From: an uncultured Caulobacteraceae bacterium
Lineage (GTDB): Bacteria; Pseudomonadota; Alphaproteobacteria; Caulobacterales; Caulobacteraceae
Reading direction: 5' to 3'
NCBI GenBank assembly: GCA_903872075.1
Contig: CAIQJF010000011.1
Location: 62,001-126,000, forward strand
Length of the DNA: 64,000 bases
In this document: in pieces, positions 26,479 to 35,489 of the stretch
How positions within the stretch are numbered: position 1 is the first letter of the stretch
Layout: each line of letters opens with the position of its first letter
The notes under the pieces: model-generated
Databases searched by the model: none
What the model was told of the DNA's origin: nothing
What the model saw: the letters and a program-made list of their open reading frames with translations, nothing else
Made by a program: the position numbers and the translations under genes

Positions 26479-26943
26479 ATGGCCACCGCCTATCAGACGT
26501 TGAACTACAGCCAGGTCCAGCCCTCAGGCACCGGCCATGGCGTTCACAAGACCAACACCTCCCTGCACGCGACCTCGGGCACCATCTCTTCGTGTGCGCT
26601 GAACGACACGGTTCTGATCGGCTATCTGCCTGCCGGCGCCGTCGTCCAGAACGTGGTGCTCAAGGCCGCCTCTCAGCTCGACAGCAATGGCGCCCCGACC
26701 CTGACCTTCGACGTCGGCCTGGTGGGCTCGCCTACTCTGTTCAAGTCGGCGGTAACCACCGTGGGCCGGTCGGCCGGCGCCTCCGCCGACACGGCGATCA
26801 ACGCGGGCGGATTGCTGTTCAAGACCGCAGCGCGCAGCACCGTGCTGGTCACCGTCCACAATGCCGCCGCCACCCCGTTGGCGGGGGCCGTCGAGGTGAA
26901 CATCGACTTCTATGTCGAAGACGCTCCGGGATCGAATCCCTAG
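26479..26943 (+). CDS. Small phage structural protein, head-decoration-like
   Basis: A 154-residue protein rich in small and beta-prone residues, with little charge: TSLHATSGTISSCALNDTV, VQNVVLKAASQLDSNGAP, then LTFDVGLVGS and a final VEVNIDFYVEDAPG. It looks like a beta-sandwich head fibre or decoration protein. AAAGGAGGC lies directly ahead of the ATG. It is placed after the capsid terminator and before the interrupted gene. The family was not identified. Confidence 0.65.
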   Translation: MATAYQTLNYSQVQPSGTGHGVHKTNTSLHATSGTISSCALNDTVLIGYLPAGAVVQNVVLKAASQLDSNGAPTLTFDVGLVGSPTLFKSAVTTVGRSAGASADTAINAGGLLFKTAARSTVLVTVHNAAATPLAGAVEVNIDFYVEDAPGSNP

Positions 26944-26986
26944 TTCGGCCTGACTCCACCCCTTCTTCCATCCCTGGGAGCTTTCC

Positions 26987-27592
26987 ATGGCTACGATCCG
27001 CGCCGCTATCGACGAGGCCTCGCGCGCTCTGCGGGCGACTGGGACGGGGGAGGACCCCGCCGCCGACGAACTGGCGGCGGGGCTGGCGGCGGCTCAGGCC
27101 CTGATCCTGGAACTGCATGAGGCGCGCGGACCTTTGCGCGATCTCGACGTCGCCACCGACTATGTCGCGGGGGAAAACCAGCGTGTGAGAGTGATCGCCG
27201 GCGCGACCGTGACGGTAACGCTTCCCAATGCGGTGGCCATTGGGGCAACGGCAGCCACCGGCGGCTCGACCGGAGCGGCGGACGGCGCCAGCTGGCGCGC
27301 GCCCATGGACGGCGCCCGGATCGAGATCGTCGGCGCCGACTAGGCGCTCTATTTCTATCGCGCCGACCTCAATCAGTGGCTGGCGGCCACAGGGCTCGAA
27401 CTCGACAGCGAACTGCCGCTCAATGCGCGGCTGGCCGGCGCCTTCGCCGCCCTGCTCTCAGCACGTCTGGCGGACAGCGGATCGGCCGTTGGCCTCACGC
27501 CAACGCTGCAACGGCGCATCGCTCAGGCCCGCGTAGCCATCACCGCCCAGGCCGGACGGGTGCGACCAAGGCTGATCGGCGAGTATCTCTAG
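26987..27592 (+). pseudogene. Phage connector-like gene interrupted by an in-frame TAG
   Basis: The first open part (26987-27343) codes 118 residues and stops at TAG (27341-27343). The same frame then continues for 82 more codons with coding-like content (ALYFYRADLNQWLAATGLEL, then LNARLAGAFAALLSARLA) to a second TAG at 27590-27592. A single base change in one codon would restore about 201 residues. Position and the helical Ala/Leu pattern suggest a head-to-tail connector or head-completion protein; the family is uncertain. Either the gene is decaying or the amber is read through. Confidence 0.65.
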
Positions 27593-27609
27593 CGGTATTG
27601 GCGACGGCG

Positions 27610-27927
27610 TTAGTTACTCGCGGGCGCCGTGTGGCGGCCGGCGTGTGACATCGGTCCCCCATATTTCGCGCGATTGGCAGCGGTGTCGGGCACGGGCCCG
27701 CTGGACACCACACCGGCCACCATGGGCGGCGGCGGAGCCGGCATCTCGGCCGCCAGGACGGCATCCGCCGGCGGAGACGCGACAGCCACGCCCGTGACCA
27801 CGGGCGCCGAAACAGGCGCCGGCATCACAGCCGATATGGGGTCGGCGGCCATTGATTGGGCGACCGCGGCATGGGCGGCAAACAGCGCCGCGAGCGCCGC
27901 AGCGAGAGCAACGTGAATCTGGGTCAT
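27610..27927 (-). CDS. Small secreted Pro/Ala-rich protein on the opposite strand
   Basis: A 105-residue protein with a clear signal peptide (VALAAALAALFAAHAAVAQS). A Pro/Ala/Val-rich linker follows, with a basic polar C-terminus (NRAKYGGPMSHAGRHTAP) that resembles a conserved tail of small secreted Caulobacterales proteins. It is oriented against all the phage genes and overlaps the unlikely upstream extension of the next gene, so it may be a cargo gene. No good ribosome site is visible, and coding is supported mainly by the signal peptide and tail. Confidence 0.6.
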   Translation of the reverse strand: MTQIHVALAAALAALFAAHAAVAQSMAADPISAVMPAPVSAPVVTGVAVASPPADAVLAAEMPAPPPPMVAGVVSSGPVPDTAANRAKYGGPMSHAGRHTAPASN

Positions 27928-28112
27928 CGGGAGGTGTCCTGGCCGCAGCGGAAGCGACGGCTCACTCCAACCAACGTCCCTCGACGACGCCGGTTCCGCC
28001 TCACGGGCGCTCGCGCCAGTCCACTTTCACATTCAGAACCAATGGAGGCCCCAATGGGCACACTGGCAGGCATTCCCGCAACCCAGGATTCCACCGATAT
28101 TATGTCTTCACC

Positions 28113-29480
28113 GTGAACGGACAGCGTCACGCCTTCGAGGGCCCCGATCCCCAGACAACCGCACGTTTCGCTCAGCGTTGGGCCGATCAGGTGGCAGGCC
28201 GCGCGCCGGTCACCGCCGGCGATATTCAGCGCCGGATCGGACCGCCGCCCGGCCAGTTTGCCCGAGATCTCACGTCGCGAACCCGCGGCAACGTGGACGG
28301 TCTGAACGCGGCAATCGACTATGTGCGCAGCCATCCCACCGATTTCTCCAATGCGCCACGCGTGCTTGGCGCGGTCGGAAACTATGCGAGCAACGCCCTG
28401 GGTATTCCCGCCGCGGCGTTGATCGATCAGGTCACCGGTCCGGTGGCGCGAGGACTGAATCGCGGCTTCGGCTCCCATTTCGATCCCCACTACGCCTCGG
28501 ATCAGCTGGTCAACGCCGCGGGCGTGCTCGCGGGCTCTGCGCCTGGCGCATTCAGGGCGCTCGGCGGCGCCAGGGTCGCGGAGACCGCCAGCCTTGCGAG
28601 GGCGGCCCCCGAGGCGACGACCGTCGAGCCGGTTCCCGAACCGGTGGCGGCCGCGGCCGCGCCGCCGGCGCACGCGGCCGGCAAGCGGTATCTGACAGCG
28701 GAGGATGGTTTCGGGCAGCCAGGCGAGGCGCCGTCCGACATGGGGGGACTGGGTTATCTGCCGGCTGGTCTTAACGCCGCTATGGAAAGGGTGGTGCCGC
28801 TGAGCGACGCATTCAACGCCGCCCACGAAGGCCGTCTGGCGGCGCTTGCCGATGCGCCCGAGGATGTTCAGGACGCCTATCACGAGGCCGTCACGAATCT
28901 CGTCTTCGACCCGTATTTCGACGACCCTGACTTCCGCGGGCATACGGCCGATCAGGTGATGGAGGTGCGCCGGGAGCTGCAGGCGCTCAGCGGCCACCAC
29001 CGCGCCGGCGGCCTGGGAGGGCGGCTGGCCGATGCGCTTGATTCGGCCAATGAGGACTTCCGGACCATGGTCAATCAGCAGCAGCCGGACATGGGCGTCG
29101 CACTTGGTCTGGCCGACGCGCCTGTCGCTCAGGAGACGGCAGCGCCGAGCAACATCCTCTGGCCCGAGGTCTGGCGCAGGGCGCCAGAGGTCGAAGCGCC
29201 CCCGCCAAAGGTCGATCCCATGCAGAGCGACGATCCGGCGGTCATCTGGCGGCATATTCCCTTTGAAAATCAGGGGCCGGCGCTTGAGGCGATGAAGACC
29301 TTCCGGGCGCCCGGAGCTGACCCCTCCCCGCCGGACAACGCCTTCGCGCCCGCGGACCTGAACCGGCTACTGGCGGCGTTGCGGGATCCGCATTGGGCGA
29401 CCGTTCCGGCCTACCCTTCCAATGCCATGCTGCCGATGGGCGTGATGGCCGCGGGACGCGCTTCCGATCCGTCGCGCTAG
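28113..29480 (+). CDS. Large phage-associated protein, first of a tandem paralogous pair
   Basis: The frame runs to 29480 and is open back to 27852, but it has no ATG. By comparison with the next gene, the real N-terminus is near the segment YVFTVNGQRHAFEGPDPQ. The GTG at 28113 lies inside that segment and overlaps, as GTGA, the stop of a 24-codon frame beginning at ATG 28042. From 28113 it is about 455 residues, Ala/Pro-rich. A weakly hydrophobic region follows the N-terminus, and the C-terminus carries VPAYPSNAMLPMGVMAAG. Function is unknown; an ejected or internal virion protein is possible. The start may have been lost through a frameshift. Confidence 0.6.
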   Translation: MNGQRHAFEGPDPQTTARFAQRWADQVAGRAPVTAGDIQRRIGPPPGQFARDLTSRTRGNVDGLNAAIDYVRSHPTDFSNAPRVLGAVGNYASNALGIPAAALIDQVTGPVARGLNRGFGSHFDPHYASDQLVNAAGVLAGSAPGAFRALGGARVAETASLARAAPEATTVEPVPEPVAAAAAPPAHAAGKRYLTAEDGFGQPGEAPSDMGGLGYLPAGLNAAMERVVPLSDAFNAAHEGRLAALADAPEDVQDAYHEAVTNLVFDPYFDDPDFRGHTADQVMEVRRELQALSGHHRAGGLGGRLADALDSANEDFRTMVNQQQPDMGVALGLADAPVAQETAAPSNILWPEVWRRAPEVEAPPPKVDPMQSDDPAVIWRHIPFENQGPALEAMKTFRAPGADPSPPDNAFAPADLNRLLAALRDPHWATVPAYPSNAMLPMGVMAAGRASDPSR

Positions 29481-29564
29481 GGCCCGTGGCGGCACCTACC
29501 TTTTGCCTCTCCGCTTACCGAACTTCGAAACAGGGAGGGTCCGCCTCGCCGGGCCTGCTGAACC

Positions 29565-31295
29565 ATGCCGAGCTACGCATTCACCGTGAACGGCCAGCGT
29601 CTGCTGTTCGATGGACCCAATCCTCAGGCGGCGGCGATCGCCGCCCGCCCATGGGCCGCCGGCCAAGGCCGACCGGGCTATGCCGAAGGGCAAAGGGCCG
29701 GGGATCCGTTCACGGGCTATGTCACGACGGCCGCCCGCGCCATTCCAGGGCTCACTGAACTCGGGGCGGCCTATTCGGCCGCGCTGAGATCGGCGGACGA
29801 TGTTCTCAACCATCGACCGGCCGACTTCTCGGGCTACTGGAACCAGGCGCGGGGGGAACAACAAGGCGTGCTCGATCGCTTTCAGGACGAGCATCCCCGT
29901 TTCGCCGCGAACGCCACAGCTCTAGCGACGCTGGCCCCGGCCGCCGTCGCCGGGCCGCTGGGGCTGGCCCGCGCCGCGCCGGCGGCCGCGACCGTCGCCG
30001 CGGATGAGGTGGAGGCGGCCACGCCCAGCCTGGTGAGGCGGTGGGGCGCCACCGCCGCGCGCAATGGCCTGACCGGCGCCGCCGTTGCGGGCACATACGG
30101 CTTCTCTCAACCTGGAAGTCTTGCTGAACGGGCGTCCCAGGCGGCAAACGCCGCGCCCGGCGGCGCGCTCGCAGGTGTGGCGTTGCCGGCGGCGGTTTCA
30201 GGGGCCGGGGCGCTGGCGCGCCGCTTCAGCGACGCCGCGACCCGGGCCTATCGCGCGCAGACGTCCCCGCCCCCTATCGCCCTCCGGCCCCAGTTGCGCC
30301 TCCTGCCGGATCCGCCCCCGCCGGCGGAAGCTGAGAACCCCATCATAACCTTTACGGGCCCGTTTCTAGCGCGCGAGCGAAGACGCCAGGATCTGCTCGC
30401 GTCAATCCATCCGGCCTATCGCGATGAGGTCAAACGGATTATCGATAAGCATGTCATCACGCCATACATTCAGGGCGACACGCTGGGTCTGGATACCAAC
30501 GCGATCCGCAAAGCGCTGACGCAACTGTACGCTCACGCAGAATTCCACTGGAGGCCGGACAGTCAGGCTAAAATCGTCGGCCATGCGCTCGACACAAGTT
30601 TCATAGACCTCGCGGACCTGGTCAATCGCCAACACCCCGCGCTGGCAGTGAAGCTGGGCATTGCTGACGAAGGGACGATTCAGGCCAACATGCGGCCCGA
30701 CCTTGCCGCACGCCGACAGGCTCTGCTCGATATTGTGCACAAGATAGATGGTCCGGATCGTGTCGTCCGCCCGGTTCCCGAAGACATCTTGCAGATGTGG
30801 GCCCGATCGGACAACAGCAGCCTTCCCAGGGCGTTGGCCATGCTTGACGCTGCGTATCCAGCTAACGACAGCCGTGGGCCGCCTGTTACGAACTTCGTAT
30901 GGAGGCCTCCCCTGGCGGGAGTTTCGCAGCAAGTTCTGCCCGTGCCGACAGCGGATGGGACGTATGCGCCAAGGGGGATGTCGCCAGGCGATACGGCGCG
31001 CTGGATCGGCGGGGTCGCCAACGATGACCAGGGCCGTGGCGGTGGCCTGACGCGCCTTTGGGGTGGGGCGCTGAACGCCTATCTGGCCGAAAACCCGCCC
31101 GGCGATGCTGTCGCGGCGCTCAGATCGGCCGTGTCGGCGCGCACCCGGGGCGCGCTGGGCCAGATCCGTTCGCTTCAGTATGACACCGTGCCGCCCAATG
31201 CGATGCTACCCATCAGCATCACTGCCGGTGCGGCGATGGCGCTGCCAACCCCGTATGCGCCTGATCCCCAAACGGACCTGTCCGGACTTTTCTAG
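29565..31295 (+). CDS. Large phage-associated protein, second of a tandem paralogous pair
   Basis: A 576-residue protein beginning MPSYAFTVNGQRLLFDGPNP, which matches the first segment of the preceding protein. Two further regions match: VNRQHPALAVKLGIAD corresponds to VNQQQPDMGVALGLAD, and VPPNAMLPISITAG to VPAYPSNAMLPMGVMAAG. The middle has Ala/Gly-rich hydrophobic stretches (about 120-220) that could insert in membranes, then a soluble region. No catalytic motif was recognised. It is probably a structural or DNA-ejection protein. It ends four bases into the convergent MFS gene. Confidence 0.7.
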   Translation: MPSYAFTVNGQRLLFDGPNPQAAAIAARPWAAGQGRPGYAEGQRAGDPFTGYVTTAARAIPGLTELGAAYSAALRSADDVLNHRPADFSGYWNQARGEQQGVLDRFQDEHPRFAANATALATLAPAAVAGPLGLARAAPAAATVAADEVEAATPSLVRRWGATAARNGLTGAAVAGTYGFSQPGSLAERASQAANAAPGGALAGVALPAAVSGAGALARRFSDAATRAYRAQTSPPPIALRPQLRLLPDPPPPAEAENPIITFTGPFLARERRRQDLLASIHPAYRDEVKRIIDKHVITPYIQGDTLGLDTNAIRKALTQLYAHAEFHWRPDSQAKIVGHALDTSFIDLADLVNRQHPALAVKLGIADEGTIQANMRPDLAARRQALLDIVHKIDGPDRVVRPVPEDILQMWARSDNSSLPRALAMLDAAYPANDSRGPPVTNFVWRPPLAGVSQQVLPVPTADGTYAPRGMSPGDTARWIGGVANDDQGRGGGLTRLWGGALNAYLAENPPGDAVAALRSAVSARTRGALGQIRSLQYDTVPPNAMLPISITAGAAMALPTPYAPDPQTDLSGLF

Positions 31296-32707
31296 TCGCC
31301 TGGCGATCGTTCAAATCCCGCTCCCCGCGCCAATCGCGCGGCCGCCAGTAGACCGATCATGGCGACAGGCACGAAGGCGCCAAACAGCCAGGGTCCGGCG
31401 GCTTGGGCGTGAGCGGGCGTGAAGGATTGCGCCAAACCCAGAAGATTCGCCGCGGCTCCGGCGGCCGCGGCGCCGACCGCGCCGCCAACAAGCTGGGTGG
31501 TGGGGACGGCGGCGGACCCTATCGCCCGGTCGGCTTCCGGCAGGGCTCGCAGAATCCGGCCCGTCGCCAGAGACCAGGACAGTCCGAAGCCGGCGCCGAT
31601 GATCGCTCCGGCCGCCACGATCCAGGCGAGCGGCCAGCGACCGATCGCCAGGGCCATCAGGACGCAGCCGCCGACGATGATCGCGGCGCCGGCGACGATG
31701 AACGCGCCGTGCCGTCGTTCGGGCTGGGCCGACACCAGAAACGCGGCCGCGGTCCAACCCACCGCCATCACCGACACTGCATAGCCGGCCACCAACGGCG
31801 AAACGCGATAGACGCTTTGCAGAATGGCCGCCTCGTAGACATTGATCACTACAGTCGCGACCTCCATGGCGAAGATCATGGCGTAGCCGGCGCCGGCCAC
31901 TGAGAGCGGGCGTGCCGCCTCGGGCGGCAGCAGGCGTTCAGAAGGCATGGCGTTGATGCGGGCCGCGACGGCAAGAAGGGCAACGCCAAGGGCCAGAAGC
32001 GCCGCCGGCACGACCACTCCGCCGATCACATCCGCTACGGCGATCACCGAGATGGCGATGGCCAGAACGCCCAGCGTGCGCCAGGCGAGCGCCGGTGGAA
32101 CGGCCTCATCGGGCCGCCGCGCGGGCAACAGGACGAGGCAGGCCAGGGCGAACACGGCTCCCTGGCCCGCGAACATCCAGAACGCGCCGCGCCAATGCCC
32201 CGCAGCGGCGAAGATTCCGCCCACGAGCGGTCCGAGGATGCTTGCCACGCCCCACACACCGGCCGTGGCGCTGAACATCCGCGCCCAAAGGCGCTCGGGA
32301 AACACCACGCCGATGGCGACGTAGCAGAATCCGACCAGCCAGCCCGCCCCGATCCCCTGAAGGACCCGGCCAATCAGAAAGCTCTCGATCGAGGGCGCCG
32401 CGGCGCTGAGACCGCAACCCGCGGCATAGGCCAGCGCTGACAGGATCATGGCTGGACGCAGGCCAAGGCGGTGAGACAGCTGACCGGTGCTCGCCCCCGC
32501 CAGGATTGATCCCGTCAGATAGAAAGCGACCGCCCAGCCGAAGTAGGCGGCGCCGCCCAGATCGTGGGCGACGCTGGGCATGATGGTCGCTGTCACCAGG
32601 GCGTCGGCCGCATTGAGCCAGACACCCAGAACGACCAGGGCGGCCCGAGGCGCGAGGGCGGGCGAGACCAAGTCCCGCCACCGGGCGGGCGTGTCGGGAC
32701 GGGTCAT
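31292..32707 (-). CDS. MFS transporter
   Basis: A 471-residue major facilitator from the ATG at 32707; a TTG at 32722 would add five residues. At least twelve hydrophobic segments are visible. The motif-A region between helices 2 and 3 (GQLSHRLGLRPAMI) is in place, and IGRVLQGIGAGW is typical of drug/proton antiporter-2-like exporters. The substrate is unknown. It sits just downstream of an SDR gene on the same strand and next to a Rieske oxygenase, so export or import of a catabolic compound is possible. Confidence 0.9.
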   Translation of the reverse strand: MTRPDTPARWRDLVSPALAPRAALVVLGVWLNAADALVTATIMPSVAHDLGGAAYFGWAVAFYLTGSILAGASTGQLSHRLGLRPAMILSALAYAAGCGLSAAAPSIESFLIGRVLQGIGAGWLVGFCYVAIGVVFPERLWARMFSATAGVWGVASILGPLVGGIFAAAGHWRGAFWMFAGQGAVFALACLVLLPARRPDEAVPPALAWRTLGVLAIAISVIAVADVIGGVVVPAALLALGVALLAVAARINAMPSERLLPPEAARPLSVAGAGYAMIFAMEVATVVINVYEAAILQSVYRVSPLVAGYAVSVMAVGWTAAAFLVSAQPERRHGAFIVAGAAIIVGGCVLMALAIGRWPLAWIVAAGAIIGAGFGLSWSLATGRILRALPEADRAIGSAAVPTTQLVGGAVGAAAAGAAANLLGLAQSFTPAHAQAAGPWLFGAFVPVAMIGLLAAARLARGAGFERSPGD

Positions 32708-32725
32708 GGGGTGGGCGAACAACCC

Positions 32726-33487
32726 TTAGATCGTGGCGCCGCCGTCGACGACCACCGCTTGGCCGGTCATCCAGGCGCCGGCGCGGGAGGCGAGGAAGAC
32801 AGCCGCGCCGGCGATGTCGTCCGGTTCACCGAGGCGTCGCAAGGGCGTGCCTGAACTTGAGCGCGCCTCGGCTTCAGGCGTGTCCCAGAGGGCGCGGGCG
32901 AAGTCGGTCTTGACCAAACCCGGGGCGATGCAGTTGACGCGGATGTTATGCGGCGACAGTTCGTGCGCTAGGTTGCGGGCGAGCTGGAAATCCGCCGCCT
33001 TGGAGATGTTGTAGGCGCCGATCACGGCATTGCCCTTCAGGCCGCCCACCGAGGAGATTATGATGATCGCGCCGTCGCGGCGTTCGATCATCTCCGGCGC
33101 GACCATGTGCACTAGCCAATGGTTGGAGATGATATTGTTCTCCAGAATCTTGCGGAAAGCCTCGTCCGAGATCCCGCTCATCGGACCGTAATAGGGGTTC
33201 GACGCGGCGTTGCAGACCAGGATGTCGATCCTGCCGAACGCCTTGCGGGTTTCATCGATGAGACGCTGAAGATCGTCCTTGGAGGAGATATTGGCCGGAA
33301 CGGCGATGGCCGCGCCTGGATGCTTTTCATTTATCGCCGCGGCGACGGCCTCACAGGGACCGGCCTTGCGCGAGGAAATCGTGACCTTGGCGCCATGCTC
33401 GGCGAGACGCTCGGCGATCGCCTTGCCAATGCCCTTGGACGAGCCGGTGATCACGGCGACCTTGCCGCTAAGATCGAAGAGTTCCAC
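32726..33487 (-). CDS. SDR family oxidoreductase
   Basis: A 253-residue classical SDR with a GTG start at 33487. TGSSKGIG lies at about residues 15-22, CNAAS near the NAG position, active site YNISK, and ending TGQAVVVDGGATI. It is close in architecture to the SDR at 10714 (shared ISSRKAGPCEAV/ISSRKPEACDAAV region), so the two probably arose by duplication or serve related steps. It is divergent from the Rieske oxygenase gene and upstream of the MFS transporter. Confidence 0.92.
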   Translation of the reverse strand: MELFDLSGKVAVITGSSKGIGKAIAERLAEHGAKVTISSRKAGPCEAVAAAINEKHPGAAIAVPANISSKDDLQRLIDETRKAFGRIDILVCNAASNPYYGPMSGISDEAFRKILENNIISNHWLVHMVAPEMIERRDGAIIIISSVGGLKGNAVIGAYNISKAADFQLARNLAHELSPHNIRVNCIAPGLVKTDFARALWDTPEAEARSSSGTPLRRLGEPDDIAGAAVFLASRAGAWMTGQAVVVDGGATI

Positions 33488-33631
33488 GCGCGTTTCCCTT
33501 TGTCTGACGTCTTATTTCGACCCCGCCGGTCGCGGCGGCACCATCGGGTCGCGGCACGCAGAGGTCAAGGCGAGTCGCCGCGACCTTGCCACCGGCGTTG
33601 CGCCTGCAACCGCGCGCCCTTAGATGGCCCC

Positions 33632-34717
33632 ATGGCGACAAGTGCGGAGACCATAGCCGGCTTCGGCAAGGGCTTTCTGACAGACCATTGGTACGTCGCC
33701 GGCGTCTCCAAGGCGCTCAAACCTGGCGAGCTCGGTCGATGCGAGATCATGGGCCAACCTATCATGCTCGGGCGTGGCCCCGATGCCGTTCCGATCGCTT
33801 TGGGAGACATCTGTCCCCACCGCGCTGCGCCTTTGTCAGCCGGCCGTTTCGTCCTGGGTGAGGATGGTCATGCGACCGTAGAGTGCCCCTATCACGGCTG
33901 GCGTTTCGGCGCCGACGGGCGGTGCGCAGCCATCCCGTCCCTCACTGACGATCAAACGATGGACATCCGGCGCATTGGCGTCCGGCGTTATCCGGTCCGC
34001 GAAAGCCAGGGTCTGATCTTCGTTTGGATGGCCGCCGAGGGCCGCGAGACCGCGCCACCCGAGGCCCCGCCACCGATTTTCCCCGGTGTGGTGGGTGGGG
34101 CGCCTAAGCTGGTGCTCACCGACACCTTCGCGAGCCATATCGATCATGCGGTCGTTGGCCTGATGGACCCAGCCCACGGTTCGTTCGTGCACCAGCAGTG
34201 GTGGTGGCGCAGCCAAGCCTCAATCCACGCCAAATCCAAGGCCTTTGCGCCCGCCTATTTGGGCTTCAGCATGGTCAGGCACGCCCCCTCGTCCAATTCC
34301 CGGGCCTACCGACTTCTCGGCGGACAGCCCGAGACTGAGATCACGTTCCGGCTGCCTGGCTTGAGGTGGGAGCATGTGACGATCGGCAATCGCCAACTCC
34401 TGTCTCTCACCTGTCTGACGCCGCTGACCGACAACGCCACACGGATCACCCAGATTCTGTGGTCGGATCATCCGGCTGTCTCGCTGCTGCTGCCTTTCGT
34501 GCGCATTGGGGCGCGACGGTTTCTGCGGCAGGATGGAGCCATGGTGGATCTTCAAAGCGCTGGTCTGAGGCACAAGCCTAGCCTGATCTGGATCGATGAC
34601 GCCGACACTCAGGCCCGCTGGTACGCCGCGCTTAAGCGCGAATGGGCGGCTAGTCGCCGCGAGGGTCGCGACTTCGAAAATCCGGTGCAGGCGACCACGC
34701 TTCGGTGGCGTAGCTGA
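33632..34717 (+). CDS. Rieske 2Fe-2S ring-hydroxylating or demethylating oxygenase
   Basis: A 361-residue Rieske non-heme iron oxygenase from the ATG at 33632; the longer upstream frame is antisense to the SDR. Rieske ligands are Cys61, His63, Cys85 and His88 (CPHRAAPL and CPYHGW). The mononuclear iron motif is DPAHGSFVH, with Asp-x2-His-x4-His spacing. Length and lack of a beta subunit fit the single-component-oxygenase group such as vanillate demethylase-like or steroid-type enzymes. A reductase partner is not encoded nearby. It is divergent from an SDR, consistent with stepwise oxidation. Confidence 0.92.
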   Translation: MATSAETIAGFGKGFLTDHWYVAGVSKALKPGELGRCEIMGQPIMLGRGPDAVPIALGDICPHRAAPLSAGRFVLGEDGHATVECPYHGWRFGADGRCAAIPSLTDDQTMDIRRIGVRRYPVRESQGLIFVWMAAEGRETAPPEAPPPIFPGVVGGAPKLVLTDTFASHIDHAVVGLMDPAHGSFVHQQWWWRSQASIHAKSKAFAPAYLGFSMVRHAPSSNSRAYRLLGGQPETEITFRLPGLRWEHVTIGNRQLLSLTCLTPLTDNATRITQILWSDHPAVSLLLPFVRIGARRFLRQDGAMVDLQSAGLRHKPSLIWIDDADTQARWYAALKREWAASRREGRDFENPVQATTLRWRS

Positions 34718-34774
34718 CTGGCGTGATCGACGTCGGGCATGGTCGACGGCTTTCCCAGGGCGTAGTCTGGGCGA

Positions 34775-35257
34775 ATGAGCTCGCTGCGTATAATCCCCTC
34801 GCTTGTCGCCCTGTTGGCGATGATCGGACCTGCTGAGCTTGGCGGCTGCGCCAAACCTTTGGCGGTCGCCGCTCTTCCAACCGACGCCCTCGACCACGCC
34901 ATAGCCAACGCAATCGGGGACCCCGCAACGTGTGTCCTTGTGGCCGAGCGCGGCACGGGCAAGGTGGTCTATCGCTACGGCGAGGCGTTCAACTGTGTCC
35001 GAGGCGTTCCGTTGTGTGACCGGCCCGGCTTCATGAGCGCAACCCAGGCCCTGGCTCTTGCGGCGACGCCCGGCGGTCGGGCGGTCAGCTGCGCCTCCAA
35101 TGCAGATGACACCCGCAGCGTCGGTTGGTCCGAGGGTAGGGTGGTCAGCGCTAAGCGCGATCTCATCTATTCAGCGCTGATGGAAGGTCAGACCGCGTTA
35201 CCCGGTCATGAGATTTCCGCGCGGCTCGATGCGGCCTTCGCGAAGGCGGGGCTTTAG
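34775..35257 (+). CDS. Putative lipoprotein of unknown function
   Basis: A 160-residue protein with a hydrophobic leader and a possible lipobox (LGGC, Cys25), followed by a soluble domain with several cysteines (CVLVAERGTG, FNCV, LCDRPGF, VSCAS) that could form disulfides. It lies after the Rieske gene and before the tRNA on the same strand. No recognised family and no catalytic motif. Some alpha/beta pattern is present, but nothing definite. Confidence 0.6.
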   Translation: MSSLRIIPSLVALLAMIGPAELGGCAKPLAVAALPTDALDHAIANAIGDPATCVLVAERGTGKVVYRYGEAFNCVRGVPLCDRPGFMSATQALALAATPGGRAVSCASNADDTRSVGWSEGRVVSAKRDLIYSALMEGQTALPGHEISARLDAAFAKAGL

Positions 35258-35342
35258 TCTCGCGGCGGTCCACGCCGCCAAGGTGCTTTGAGGCGCGCCC
35301 GGCCCATGGTAACCGCATCCCCCCTGGTGAACGCCCTGAAAT

Positions 35343-35418
35343 GGGCCCGTAGCTCAATGGTTAGAGCCGGCCGCTCATAACGGTCTGGTTGTGGGTTCGA
35401 GTCCCTCCGGGCCTACCA
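35343..35418 (+). tRNA. tRNA with CAT anticodon, Ile2-like
   Basis: A 76-nt tRNA folds completely: acceptor stem GGGCCCG with CGGGCCT (first pair G-U), D arm GCTC/GAGC, anticodon stem GGCCG/CGGTC with loop CTCATAA, T arm with GTTCGAGT, and an encoded CCA at 35416-35418. The CAT anticodon and overall similarity to E. coli tRNA-Ile2 suggest the isoleucine species that needs lysidine; an elongator Met tRNA cannot be excluded. It lies just upstream of the MAPEG gene. Confidence 0.93.
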
Positions 35419-35489
35419 GGACGCCGCGCGATCCGCGACCGCGAGCCTCAGGGCTTGCCGCGTTGCGACGCCTGCGCGACACAGAGACC

